Below are positions 14,051 to 22,604 of a stretch of DNA of 37,061 bases, in pieces. This DNA is from an uncultured Pseudomonadota bacterium (GTDB lineage Bacteria > Bdellovibrionota_B > Oligoflexia > Oligoflexales > CAIMVM01), in NCBI GenBank assembly GCA_903844895.1, contig CAIMVM010000361.1, positions 1 through 37,061 of the forward strand. Reading direction: 5' to 3'. The notes beneath the pieces were generated by a model that searched no databases, had not been told where the DNA came from, and saw only the letters and a list, made by a program, of their open reading frames with translations. The position numbers and the translations under genes were made by a program. Within the stretch, counting starts at the first letter, position 1. Each line of letters opens with the position of its first letter.

Positions 14051-17000
14051 ATGAAACATGTTTTAAAATCTTTTGGAATAAGTCTCATGTGCCTAGCCCT
14101 GGGGTGCTCCTCGGCGCAGCCTCAGGAAGGTCAGGAAGACATCTCTAATAGTCAGGCGAACCAAAGCAACGCTGCTTTAGATGATGAACCTTCCGATTTG
14201 GATTCTGAGTCCAATGTTAATGGGGTGGCCTCGAACATTGCTACCGAAAATCAGTTTTCAAGCAATCCAACTAAGAACATTTCGTCTGGAAACAAGAATA
14301 CATCCAAGAATTTTAATTCTTTTGGGGGAGTTCCTAATCAAGTCACAAATTCCGCATCGAATTCAGCGCCTCCGGCTAACATACCTGTGACTAACAATTC
14401 GGCGGCATCAAATACTGCAGGTGGACTTAATGCAGCAATCAACAGTTCGATTTCCAACAATCTAACGACGTCTGCCAACTCTGCAACTCCAGTTGCCAGC
14501 TCGCAAGTGGCAACAAGTCCTATGCCCTTAGAGCAGGGCGCAGCCCCTAAAATGGAACCCGCTTTAGTAGATGCAGGAGCAAGATTGACTTGGGTAGGTT
14601 TTGATTATCGACCATTAGATGCACAAGTTAGAGTTGAGATTGTTGCTGAGGGCGCTCCCGAATACGACGTGCTACAGGAAGTGAACAAAAAGCAGCAACC
14701 TGAGCTTGTTGTGAGACTCTACAAGACCTCGTTAAAGAAGAAAGTCAGGCGCGACATCGATTGTTCCGAGTTTAAAAGCCCCGTTTCTTTCATAAGGATG
14801 AGAGAGGATTTAGAGAAATCATACACTGACGTAGTGATGACTCTTCGTGACAAAGTAGTGCCACGTCTATTTGCCGACAAGGGCAATATACTAATCACAT
14901 ATTCCATCCCCCAACGCTATTTTGGGAATTCTGCGATAGGAATGTCTGCAGAGTCGCGTGGGACTTTCTTATCTGGATTTAGAGTACAGCCCATTATTCA
15001 ATCGGGTTCCAAGCAGCCCTTAAAAGCATCTAAAATTCCAGATCCCACTAAAGGAGCATTTAGTCAAGCACCAGCTCTTGGTGGAGAGCCTCTTCAAAGT
15101 GAGCCCGCCGCTCTGTCTGAACCCACCGCTCCGGTTGAGCCTTCCGCAACATCTCAGGTTGCGCCAGAATCTGCACAGCCTTTGGATGAGTCGACACCAC
15201 CGCAAAATGCCAACAGTCAGGTACCGGCAAATGCTGCTGTTTCGAATGCCGGAGCTTCTGGGCTAAATGGGACGAACTTTGGAGGCATGAACGGTGGAAA
15301 TGTTAATTTAGAGAAGCAACAAGCTCAGGCGGCTAGTGAAAACCTTGCGCCTGAAGGCCCTGAAAACGAGAATTTGGAAGAGCCCGAGAATGAAGACTTG
15401 AATAATAGTGAAGAGAATAATTTAGATGAAGAAGAACAGCTCAATGACACAGGAAATGACTTTTCCTTTCAAAAAAGTTTAGAGCTTCCGAGTCTTTTGA
15501 TTGAGTACCAAATTGCTGCTGTGGGGAACGATGGGTATGCGCTAGACGAAGATTTAGATGCTGTTTCTCCTAAGAATTCCACTAATAGTGCGATAGGTGC
15601 ACAGACCCCATTTCCGCAAAATTCTGCGGTGGGCTATAGCGGAGCGGCAAACAGTATGACCCCAAACAGTGCGGTCGGCAATGGTAACAATTCAAAATTG
15701 AGTTCAAACGGCAATGCGGCAACTGGCATGTCTCTTAATGGTTCGAATCAAAACAAGTCTTTAGGAGCGGTTACAAATGCAGCTCCTCTAACACCTAATT
15801 CGAGCGTAAACTCTGCAAGTTTAGCGCCTAATACAAGCGTCAATTCTGCAAGTCTCGCACCTATAAATACGGCCGGCGCAGATTCTGAGTTCGTTGATCT
15901 TACAGGACCAGATGCAATGGGCTCTGAAAGTGTTGCGGGAGCTGAGATGTCAAATGGTGGCCAGGTTACTCGCCCTGTAAAATTGGAGTTTACTGGAGCC
16001 AGACTTTCTGATGTCTTAAAAGTTTTGTCCGAAGAAAATGGAACAAACTTCATTTTTACTGATGAAGCCGTAAAAGACTTAAAAGTGAATGTAAGTTTAA
16101 AAGATGTGAGCTGGACAGATGCATTAGGGGCCATTCTTGACACTTACGGGTTAGGCTACTCTCAGCTTCCAGGAAATGTTGTAAGAATCGATAAGTTTGC
16201 CAATCTCAAAGGTCAAAAAATTGATATCATGGCTGCCAAAGTGGAAGCGCTCAAATTACAAAGAACCCGGCAAATGGTCTACAAATTGTCATTCGCAAAA
16301 TCGGCAGACATTGAAAAGTCAATTGCCCGTCTTATCGATACGGGACTTGACCCCAGAATGAAAATCACTGGGGACTCAAGAACCAATACAGTGGTCATAG
16401 AGGCAGTGCCTGAGCTTCTCTCCAAATTTAAGTCCATTATTGAAAAGCTCGACACTCCAACCCCTCAGGTCAGAATTGCTGTTAAGGTTGTGGAAGCCTC
16501 GGAATCCTTTAACTATGATTTCGGCGTGAAGTGGGGGACAAATTTACTTTTGGACTCTGCTCGCGGTCTTGGGTTTGGTTCATTGCCCTTTCCAAAGACT
16601 GCAACTTCAAGCGTAGCCATCGATGTTCCCTCTACCAAGGCTCCGACCGTTCAAATTGGCGCACGCCTTGGCAGTCTAAACAATGCCGTTAACTTGGATG
16701 CTGTTATTGCTTTTTCTGAGGCTAAACAGAATGCTAAGATTCTACAAAACACAAGCGTACTGGTCCTTGATCAGCAGCCCGCTTTAATCGTGCAGGGCCT
16801 TACTGACTACTTTGACGCCACAGATAATTCCACAAGTACTAGTTCAGAGCGAAAGTCGTCGCTTGTAAGTATACAATACAATTTGACTTTAAATGTAACA
16901 CCCTCAGTTTCAGCTGATGGTTCTGTGGGGATGAATGTAAAGTTAAATGCCGATACACCGGTCATAGGTAAAGCTAAGACCGCGGTTGCTGGTATGGCGA

Positions 17001-17605
17001 ATAAGAAGCTCGAAACTTTTATGCTTAAAAAAAGCGGGGAAACTGCAGTAATTGGTGGTGTCTATACGACTCGCAAAGAAGAGGTCGTCAAAGCTGTTCC
17101 TTTCTTTTCAAAAATCCCCATCATTGGATGGCTCTTTAAGAGCACTGTTCAAGAGATGCAGAAGACAGAACTCATTATTTTTGTGACACCCACCATTATA
17201 AATGGAAAGTCAGATGATCGTACCCGTGGAGCAAGCTATGTGGACATCCCGCAAACTAACTCGACCTATGCTGCGCAAGGGGCCCTAGAACCAAGCACCG
17301 GCCTCAATTCCAGCGGATCTGAGGGAGCAGGTGCCCAATTTGACACTGGGGCGATCAATTCTGCGCAGGCCAATGCCACTGTAAATTCATCTCAGAGTCA
17401 AGGATCTAACCAGCAAGGTATAGGAAACCAAATGAATAATTCCAGTCAAAACAATGCCACAAATAATGCGACCGATAATGCGACTGATAATCAGACCGAT
17501 AATGCGACCGATAATGCGACTGATAATCAGACCGATAATCAGACCGATAATGCGACTGACAATTCGACCAACAATATGGGCGGCAACGGGGAGGAACAGC
17601 TTTGA
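14051..17605 (+). CDS. pilQ: Type IV pilus secretin PilQ, extended
   Basis: An outer-membrane secretin through which the pilus exits. A signal peptide ends at LALGC, a lipobox placing the lipid on Cys19. Domains: an Asn/Ser/Ala-rich stretch (about 25-170), an AMIN-type beta domain (about 177-295), a long low-complexity acidic and Asn-rich linker (about 330-635), an STN domain (about 640-710, from VKLEFTGARLSDVL), a short secretin N domain (about 742-805) and the secretin barrel (about 808-1050, containing PFFSKIPIIGWLF and ELIIFVTPTII). After the barrel comes a disordered tail of about 135 residues ending in (A/Q)TDN repeats. At 1184 residues it is clearly longer than typical PilQ (about 700-900); all of the excess is low complexity. 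AAGGA precedes the ATG. Confidence 0.92.
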   Translation: MKHVLKSFGISLMCLALGCSSAQPQEGQEDISNSQANQSNAALDDEPSDLDSESNVNGVASNIATENQFSSNPTKNISSGNKNTSKNFNSFGGVPNQVTNSASNSAPPANIPVTNNSAASNTAGGLNAAINSSISNNLTTSANSATPVASSQVATSPMPLEQGAAPKMEPALVDAGARLTWVGFDYRPLDAQVRVEIVAEGAPEYDVLQEVNKKQQPELVVRLYKTSLKKKVRRDIDCSEFKSPVSFIRMREDLEKSYTDVVMTLRDKVVPRLFADKGNILITYSIPQRYFGNSAIGMSAESRGTFLSGFRVQPIIQSGSKQPLKASKIPDPTKGAFSQAPALGGEPLQSEPAALSEPTAPVEPSATSQVAPESAQPLDESTPPQNANSQVPANAAVSNAGASGLNGTNFGGMNGGNVNLEKQQAQAASENLAPEGPENENLEEPENEDLNNSEENNLDEEEQLNDTGNDFSFQKSLELPSLLIEYQIAAVGNDGYALDEDLDAVSPKNSTNSAIGAQTPFPQNSAVGYSGAANSMTPNSAVGNGNNSKLSSNGNAATGMSLNGSNQNKSLGAVTNAAPLTPNSSVNSASLAPNTSVNSASLAPINTAGADSEFVDLTGPDAMGSESVAGAEMSNGGQVTRPVKLEFTGARLSDVLKVLSEENGTNFIFTDEAVKDLKVNVSLKDVSWTDALGAILDTYGLGYSQLPGNVVRIDKFANLKGQKIDIMAAKVEALKLQRTRQMVYKLSFAKSADIEKSIARLIDTGLDPRMKITGDSRTNTVVIEAVPELLSKFKSIIEKLDTPTPQVRIAVKVVEASESFNYDFGVKWGTNLLLDSARGLGFGSLPFPKTATSSVAIDVPSTKAPTVQIGARLGSLNNAVNLDAVIAFSEAKQNAKILQNTSVLVLDQQPALIVQGLTDYFDATDNSTSTSSERKSSLVSIQYNLTLNVTPSVSADGSVGMNVKLNADTPVIGKAKTAVAGMANKKLETFMLKKSGETAVIGGVYTTRKEEVVKAVPFFSKIPIIGWLFKSTVQEMQKTELIIFVTPTIINGKSDDRTRGASYVDIPQTNSTYAAQGALEPSTGLNSSGSEGAGAQFDTGAINSAQANATVNSSQSQGSNQQGIGNQMNNSSQNNATNNATDNATDNQTDNATDNATDNQTDNQTDNATDNSTNNMGGNGEEQL
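15790..15870 (+). repeat. Internal repeat in the PilQ linker
   Basis: Two and a half imperfect copies of an approximately 33-bp unit encode the peptide SVNSASLAPNT. The unit lies in the disordered linker between the AMIN and STN domains of PilQ and probably acts as a flexible spacer that can change length by slippage. Confidence 0.7.
17468..17575 (+). repeat. 12-bp tandem repeat encoding (A/Q)TDN at the PilQ C-terminus
   Basis: Eight in-frame 12-bp units read GCG or CAG, then ACC or ACT, then GAT AAT (GAC AAT in the last), followed by a degenerate STNN unit. The unit order A, A, Q, A, A, Q, Q, A suggests duplication of multi-unit blocks. It is a strong candidate for copy-number variation between strains without loss of frame. 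Confidence 0.9.
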
Positions 17606-18240
17606 AAACATTATTTCTATATTCCGGCTTAACGTTTGCGGTTTTAGGTTGTGGGGTGTCTCCTTCAGGGACCCCCGGACAGTGCGCGTTAAAGTGTTCC
17701 AAAGCCAAGATTGGAGACTCCATAGGAATGAAGGTGACCCCCATCAATATTCCTGAAAAATTTGTTTGTAGCTCCCAAGGCATTTTTGAACGCCCAGTTG
17801 TGCTGAGTTTTAAAGTCACCAATTCCGTACCCGGCTCTTCTTATGGGAAAAAAGCGGAAGACATGGTTGATGTGGCAGTCGGAGGAGTCAGTTTTTTGGC
17901 AGAAACTTCAGGGAGTGTCTTTTCAGTTGAAAAGTCTTCTACGGAAAACGGAACGTTTTCAGATGACAAAAAAACATTCTCACCTAGCCAATATGCGGGG
18001 ATAGCAACTCCTATGTCAGAATGGTGTACAGACGAATGCGGGGTCCTAACCATCCAAGTTTGGCCTCAGTGTCCCCCAGCTGGTATAGATATAAATGGCA
18101 CACTTGGTGTTCGCTCCGGCAGTCTGGCGCCAGCCAGTCCCGTTGTGATTTCTGTATCAACGGAAACTCCTACGGCTTTGACGAGCCCGGGACCCGAAAC
18201 GGGCTTTGAAAGACCTCTGTCACCCTCTACCTTTCCCTAA
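17602..18240 (+). CDS. Cys-rich lipoprotein coupled to pilQ
   Basis: I do not recognise a family. The N-terminus is a lipoprotein signal (lipobox AVLGC, Cys17). The mature part is about 195 residues, beta-rich in appearance, with several further cysteines (CALKC, FVCS, WCTDECG, PQCPP), suggesting disulphides; the last 30 residues are Ser/Thr/Pro-rich. The start is a TTG that overlaps the pilQ stop (TTGA), with GGGGAGG about seven bases upstream inside pilQ, so translation is coupled to the secretin. That placement suggests a pilotin-like or pilus-channel accessory role, but no similarity to known pilotins (PilF/TsaP) is visible. The function is inferred from position only. Confidence 0.7.
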   Translation: MKTLFLYSGLTFAVLGCGVSPSGTPGQCALKCSKAKIGDSIGMKVTPINIPEKFVCSSQGIFERPVVLSFKVTNSVPGSSYGKKAEDMVDVAVGGVSFLAETSGSVFSVEKSSTENGTFSDDKKTFSPSQYAGIATPMSEWCTDECGVLTIQVWPQCPPAGIDINGTLGVRSGSLAPASPVVISVSTETPTALTSPGPETGFERPLSPSTFP

Positions 18241-18278
18241 TAATCTGGTAGAATGGATTTAAATGATGTGAGGTTGTG

Positions 18279-19211
18279 ATGAAGCATTGGATAGATCTGG
18301 TCTCGAGATTGCCTTTATCTGATGTCCAGCGCGAGGTTGTAAATCGCTTTTCGGCGGATATCCAGGGGAGGCTTTTCCTTCCGATCGCAGATATATTAAA
18401 AGCCCACAATAAACTTGATGAATCCCTAGAACTTCTACTTCAGGGTGTTGCGAATCATCCAAGATATTCGGTGGCCAGGGTTGTATTAGTTCGGGAACTT
18501 TTTCACAAAGGCATGGTCAATCATGCTTGGGACTGCGTTCAATCAAGTCCCGTGAGCCTTAATGATAATCTTTTGGCTCAACATCTTATTTTTAAATTAT
18601 CGATCGTTTTGGAAGATGAAACAAGTGCAAGGGCAGCACTTCAAAATATCAGAAACCACAATCTTTCGGATCCAGAAGTCATGGAATTAGGAAGGCTTCT
18701 AGTTTCAGAGGGTATTTTTGCAGTTAAGGACGTGATTTGTCGTGAAGCCATTAAAAGGGGGCACCCTTTAAACGTTAATAGAGTTCCTCAAACGGAAAGT
18801 GCGGCAGCTTCTCCGCTATCAAAACCGGTTTTAACAAAAGTCTATCGTGGGGTAGAAAACTTCCATGTTTTAGCTTTGTCTGATATTTTCACACCGGATG
18901 GAGCAAATTCTGCTGAAGATCAAAGTTTAGATTCTGGTGTGGAATTAGATTCGACAACTCTTGCTGAAATATTTGAGAGCCAACATCACTATGGGAAAGC
19001 TCTAGGGATATATCGGCGCCTATTGCGAATGTCGCCTCGTAATGATCTATTGCGGCGTAAAGTAAGCGAGCTGGCTCGTAAGAGTTCTGATCAAAAGAAT
19101 GCGGATCTCGCTCTAGATCCGTCGTTAGTGGATCAGATGGAAGAAGCCAGTTCCCTTGATAAACGTATTGACTACTTGCAAGGTTTTTTGGAAAACCTGG
19201 AATCAAAATAA
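18279..19211 (+). CDS. TPR-like helical repeat protein
   Basis: A soluble, all-helical protein of 310 residues. Residues about 10-150 read as degenerate tetratricopeptide repeats (ADILKAHNKLDESLELLLQG, then VLVRELFHKGMVNHAWDCVQ), and residues about 218-255 form another (LAEIFESQHHYGKALGIYRR). A linker lies between. There is no signal peptide or transmembrane segment, so it is probably a cytoplasmic scaffold. It is the last gene in the pil direction, 38 bp after the lipoprotein. ATG 18279 is used in place of GTG 18276 because GAGG lies five bases before it. No partner can be named. Confidence 0.7.
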   Translation: MKHWIDLVSRLPLSDVQREVVNRFSADIQGRLFLPIADILKAHNKLDESLELLLQGVANHPRYSVARVVLVRELFHKGMVNHAWDCVQSSPVSLNDNLLAQHLIFKLSIVLEDETSARAALQNIRNHNLSDPEVMELGRLLVSEGIFAVKDVICREAIKRGHPLNVNRVPQTESAAASPLSKPVLTKVYRGVENFHVLALSDIFTPDGANSAEDQSLDSGVELDSTTLAEIFESQHHYGKALGIYRRLLRMSPRNDLLRRKVSELARKSSDQKNADLALDPSLVDQMEEASSLDKRIDYLQGFLENLESK

Positions 19212-19236
19212 AAAGAATATTTAAGTTTTTATACGG

Positions 19237-20172
19237 TTAGTAGCTTTTTTTAATCCAGTCTCTTACAAATAATTGCACATCTTGAGACTTGGATTTGTTT
19301 TGGCTGTCCATCCATCCCTGATCCAGGTCGCTAAATACTTTCAACTCCACTTCAGGATGGGTTTTAGAAATATTATTTAAAGTATCAAGAGGGACGATGT
19401 AGTCTCGGCCACCGTGGATGATGAGGGTTTTTGGAAGTTTAAAGTCAAGGGAACTTACTAAGTCAAATGAGAGCATTTCCTGAAACCATTTGCTTGTACC
19501 CTTTAGCCCTTCGATGGTCCAGGTTGTGGTAGAGTTTGGATCTGATGTTTTGATTTCGCTAAGTTTTGTACTTATGGAATTTTCAATACTTGTGCAAGGT
19601 GCGTTTTGATTTTTGGTTTTATCTTCACAGGTCAAAGCCTTTTTAAAGATGCTAGAATCTTTGAGGCCGGTGCCTATGCTCAAAAGAATAAGCCCTTCGA
19701 CGTTTGGCCACTGTTTGGCGAGGGAAATGGCTGGGAGTGCGCCTTCATAGGCTCCTACAAGATAGAGCTTACCATTCCAACCTAGATTTTTACTTTGAAA
19801 GCTATTTAAGGCAGATAGAATTTGATCAGTCCTTGCGCTGGGGTGATTGGAATTCCAATAGGAGTCTGAGCAATAGAAAAGGTTTAAAAGTGCATTAGTT
19901 CCTGTTCTGGTTCCCGCTTTATCGACCGTCATTATTCCAACATCCAGACCTTCAAAGGCGAACTGTGCCCCCGAGTGAAAGGAAATGGTATTTTTGCAGG
20001 AGGCACTGTTGATAAACAAGACTAAGCTATAGCTTTTGAGAGAAGTCTTGTAGGTGACATGATAGGGAGTGTCAGAGACTCGATCCTCAACGGTTGTCAC
20101 AAATGCCGCATCCCTGGGTCGTTCACAAGCTATGGAAACTAGGAGTACCAATGAAGTTAAAAATTTCAGCAA
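19237..20172 (-). CDS. Alpha/beta-hydrolase-like lipoprotein, probable pseudoenzyme
   Basis: A lipoprotein (lipobox VSIAC, Cys16) with the layout of an alpha/beta hydrolase. The nucleophile elbow would be LVGAYEGA, where the usual GxSxG serine is Tyr142. The acid-loop aspartate is kept (IIHGGRDYIVPLD, Asp257). The segment that normally carries the catalytic histidine reads DLDQGW, with Gln285 in its place. Two of three catalytic residues are therefore missing, so either it is inactive and binding-only or my fold assignment is wrong. The TTG start comes directly after the pgeF stop (TAATTG), with GGGGG just upstream inside pgeF, so it is translated from the pgeF transcript. Confidence 0.6.
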   Translation of the reverse strand: MLKFLTSLVLLVSIACERPRDAAFVTTVEDRVSDTPYHVTYKTSLKSYSLVLFINSASCKNTISFHSGAQFAFEGLDVGIMTVDKAGTRTGTNALLNLFYCSDSYWNSNHPSARTDQILSALNSFQSKNLGWNGKLYLVGAYEGALPAISLAKQWPNVEGLILLSIGTGLKDSSIFKKALTCEDKTKNQNAPCTSIENSISTKLSEIKTSDPNSTTTWTIEGLKGTSKWFQEMLSFDLVSSLDFKLPKTLIIHGGRDYIVPLDTLNNISKTHPEVELKVFSDLDQGWMDSQNKSKSQDVQLFVRDWIKKSY

Positions 20173-20862
20173 TTATTCCCCCATTTCGATGATTGCGTAG
20201 TTATGTCCAAAACCTGATTGTTCGCGTCTTTTACTATGGAACTCGAAGCTCGCCTTTGTACAAATACGGTGAACTTGAATGGATGTGGGAGGAATGCCGT
20301 GGCGGGCCAATTCGAGCACAGCGGCAACTTGAAGGTCGATATGCCATCGATCTAGAGAACCTTTAGAAAGTGAAAGATAAAGAGCTTCTGGAGGAAGTTG
20401 CGCTTGAAATGCTTTTACAACTTCAGGCCCCACCTCAAAAGCTTCCCGTCCTATCGCAGGTCCGACAAAAACACTCAATTCGCTGGGAAGAATCCCTAAG
20501 TGTTCTGCAGTCTGGATTCCCTCAGTTATAATTCCTCTTGTAAAACCCTTCCAGCCCGCATGCACAGCCATTATAAAATCGCATCGATTGGAAAAAAAAA
20601 GAAGAGGTAAGCAGTCAGCGGTACGAACGCCAATAGGCACTCCCTTTTGTGTGGTAAAAATGGCATCTCCCTCTTTGCCGCAACTTGCATCCTCGATGCT
20701 CAGGACGGTGGCGCCATGGATTTGTTTCGGCATTAAAGCGGAGCCAGGAGATCCTGCCCCCAGTCCCAAAACAGTAATCTTTATGGGGGACGGTGTAACT
20801 ACAGAATTGGATTCCGTCAGCCAAGTAATAGAGTCTAGTGTATCAACAATGGATTTTATCAA
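20173..20862 (-). CDS. pgeF: Purine nucleoside phosphorylase/laccase-domain protein PgeF (YfiH)
   Basis: It belongs to the multicopper-oxidase-like YfiH/LACC1 family (once called polyphenol oxidase). The metal ligands are intact: QIHG (His49), TADC (Cys84) and VHAGWKG (His101). Family members act on purine nucleosides, and PgeF edits mis-incorporated L-serine in muropeptide precursors, which would suit the envelope-rich neighbourhood. The 229-residue length is slightly below the usual 240-260. The only upstream start is TTG 20862 with a weak GGGA-type ribosome binding site, so the N-terminus is the least certain part. Confidence 0.85.
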   Translation of the reverse strand: MIKSIVDTLDSITWLTESNSVVTPSPIKITVLGLGAGSPGSALMPKQIHGATVLSIEDASCGKEGDAIFTTQKGVPIGVRTADCLPLLFFSNRCDFIMAVHAGWKGFTRGIITEGIQTAEHLGILPSELSVFVGPAIGREAFEVGPEVVKAFQAQLPPEALYLSLSKGSLDRWHIDLQVAAVLELARHGIPPTSIQVHRICTKASFEFHSKRREQSGFGHNYAIIEMGE

Positions 20863-20987
20863 TTCTAAGAGTCCCGCCGTAGGGCAATAGATTGGTGTGC
20901 CTAGGGAAGATAAGTAACAGAAAAACTCCCATTCGTTAAGCCTAGAATTAAGACCTTGGGGCCTGAGGTTGGAAAGGTGGCAGGTAA

Positions 20988-21016
20988 AAAGGGAACCCTA
21001 GTTGCGGGTTCCCTTT
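20988..21016 (-). terminator. Terminator of htrA
   Basis: A perfect 11-bp stem (AAAGGGAACCC at 20988-20998 with its complement at 21006-21016) closes a 7-base loop. It is flanked by A-runs and T-runs on both sides, so it can work in either direction. On the minus strand it follows the htrA stop by about 120 bases and has a TTTTT tail. Confidence 0.8.
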
Positions 21017-21125
21017 AAAAAGCCAAGTAAGAGCACGTAATTTAAAGCGCTGGTATCAATACAATATTTAGGATTTAGTGCTTTTCTTAGCCTACTATTC
21101 CTAACTTTAGGCACGGAGTTTACCT

Positions 21126-21155
21126 ACTTTTTGAGACTTACTTTTTGAGACTTAC
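21126..21155. repeat. Tandem 14-bp duplication across the htrA stop codon
   Basis: The unit ACTTTTTGAGACTT occurs twice without a gap (21126-21139 and 21140-21153), followed by AC. The first in-frame stop (21138-21140) lies at the junction, so the last codons of htrA are duplicated just beyond the stop. It is probably a replication slippage product. Confidence 0.85.
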
Positions 21156-22604
21156 ATAGGCAAAGCTTCCATCTCGTTCAATACGTAGCAAAAGTCGTTT
21201 TGCTCCGCTGGCTAAGTTTTTAAAGTCCTCGGCGCTGCTTATTTTTTGTCCATTGCAAGCAATGATTATATCGCCTCTTAACAGCCCTGCCTTCGCAGCT
21301 GGTGAATCGGGTTCTACCCCGGCAACTACAGCTCCAGATTTTGACTGGGGGTCTAATTCGTTTCTAAGGTCGGAGGTAAGGGTCTGAACGCCGAGTCCAA
21401 AAGGCGCCCCCTTAGCTGGTTTAGAGGCATCTTTTTCTTTGTCCGATCTGGCCACGCCATCACCCGGAAACTCTCCTACAACTACCGTAATGGGTTTCTT
21501 TGCGCCATTTCGCCAAAGAGTGATTTGAACTTTATCGCCTGGGTTGGAGAGTCCAATAGCATTGGTTAAATCCGACTCATTTGTGATTTGCTTGTTGTCT
21601 ACTTGAAGAAGAACATCGCCTTCTTTAATTCCAGATTTACTAGCAGGAGAAGAGGGCTCTACTTGACGAACCAGAGTTCCTGTTTCGTCTTTTCCTAAGT
21701 TTAGACCTTCCTTTAACTCATCAGTTAAAGGCTGCATTCCGATGCCAATATATCCTCTCTTAACTGCGCCTTGGTTTATCAATTTGGGTGCAATTGAACG
21801 AACGAGTTTTGCAGGTACGGCAAAGCCAATTCCATTGTAAGCGCCCGACTTAGAGAAAATTGCGGTGTTAATACCGACAACTTTTCCATCCATACCCACT
21901 AGCGGGCCGCCGGAGTTTCCTGGGTTGATCGCGGCATCCGTTTGAATAAAATTGCCTAATTGGGTAATTTGAAGGTTTCCACGCCCAGTGGCAGAGACTA
22001 CGCCGAAAGAAAGGCTCGCTTCTAGGCCAAAGGGAGCGCCCATTGCTACAACCAACTCGCCCACGTCTAAGGAGTCTGCTTCGGATACGGTCAATTGTTC
22101 TAATCCTGTTCGATCAAATTTATCATCGATAACTTTGACTACGGCAATGTCTGTGTTTTTGTCGCGGCCTAAAACCTTACCTGGAAATGTTTTTCCGTTG
22201 GCAAGCTTGATGAAAATTTCATCAGCATCTTCTACAACATGGTTATTGGTCAGAATGTAACCTTTAGCAATATCAACGATGAAACCCGAGCCTAAGCCTT
22301 CTTGTTTTTGTTTTCTTTCCTCTCGAAGGCCAGGGCGACCATTTCCGGGTCCAAAAAAGAATTCAAAAGGATCCATTTGTCCTGACCCAGATAATGTTAC
22401 GTTTTTAGAAACGGAAATAAACGCCAGAGACTTTCGAGTGTGTTTGGCGATTTCAGCGAGTCCAGCTGACATTTTTTTCAGCCCGTCTGTGCTAGCAGAG
22501 CCGACCTCTGACTTTCCGCTATCTTTGGGTAGATCATACGCAAAAAGACTTCCTGAAACGATTACTGCGCTGCAAAACAAGACATTAGTGAAAAAATTCC
22601 TCAT
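21138..22604 (-). CDS. htrA: HtrA/DegP-family periplasmic serine protease
   Basis: A Do-like protease and chaperone of 488 residues: signal peptide (1-22), trypsin-like domain, then two PDZ domains (about 285-385 and 400-485). The catalytic triad is complete: His122 in TNNHVVEDA, Asp152 in KNTDIAVVK and Ser231 in NPGNSGGPL. It degrades or refolds misfolded envelope proteins. ATG 22604 gives a clean signal peptide; the longer frame from 22637 would bury it and lacks a ribosome binding site, while GGGAGG lies about eleven bases before 22604. It is transcribed alone, with a terminator downstream and a 530-bp non-coding region upstream that contains the motif array described separately. Confidence 0.93.
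   Translation of the reverse strand: MRNFFTNVLFCSAVIVSGSLFAYDLPKDSGKSEVGSASTDGLKKMSAGLAEIAKHTRKSLAFISVSKNVTLSGSGQMDPFEFFFGPGNGRPGLREERKQKQEGLGSGFIVDIAKGYILTNNHVVEDADEIFIKLANGKTFPGKVLGRDKNTDIAVVKVIDDKFDRTGLEQLTVSEADSLDVGELVVAMGAPFGLEASLSFGVVSATGRGNLQITQLGNFIQTDAAINPGNSGGPLVGMDGKVVGINTAIFSKSGAYNGIGFAVPAKLVRSIAPKLINQGAVKRGYIGIGMQPLTDELKEGLNLGKDETGTLVRQVEPSSPASKSGIKEGDVLLQVDNKQITNESDLTNAIGLSNPGDKVQITLWRNGAKKPITVVVGEFPGDGVARSDKEKDASKPAKGAPFGLGVQTLTSDLRNELDPQSKSGAVVAGVEPDSPAAKAGLLRGDIIIACNGQKISSAEDFKNLASGAKRLLLRIERDGSFAYVSLKK

Noticed and set aside
17387-17822. Reverse-strand ORFs rich in Ile/Arg/Ser over the PilQ repeat
   Set aside because: They are mirror products of the 12-bp repeat in pilQ; composition is purely repetitive and no ribosome binding site is present.
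18184-18205. Terminator inside the lipoprotein gene
   Set aside because: The AGCCCG/CGGGCT stem has only three T after it and lies within the coding region.
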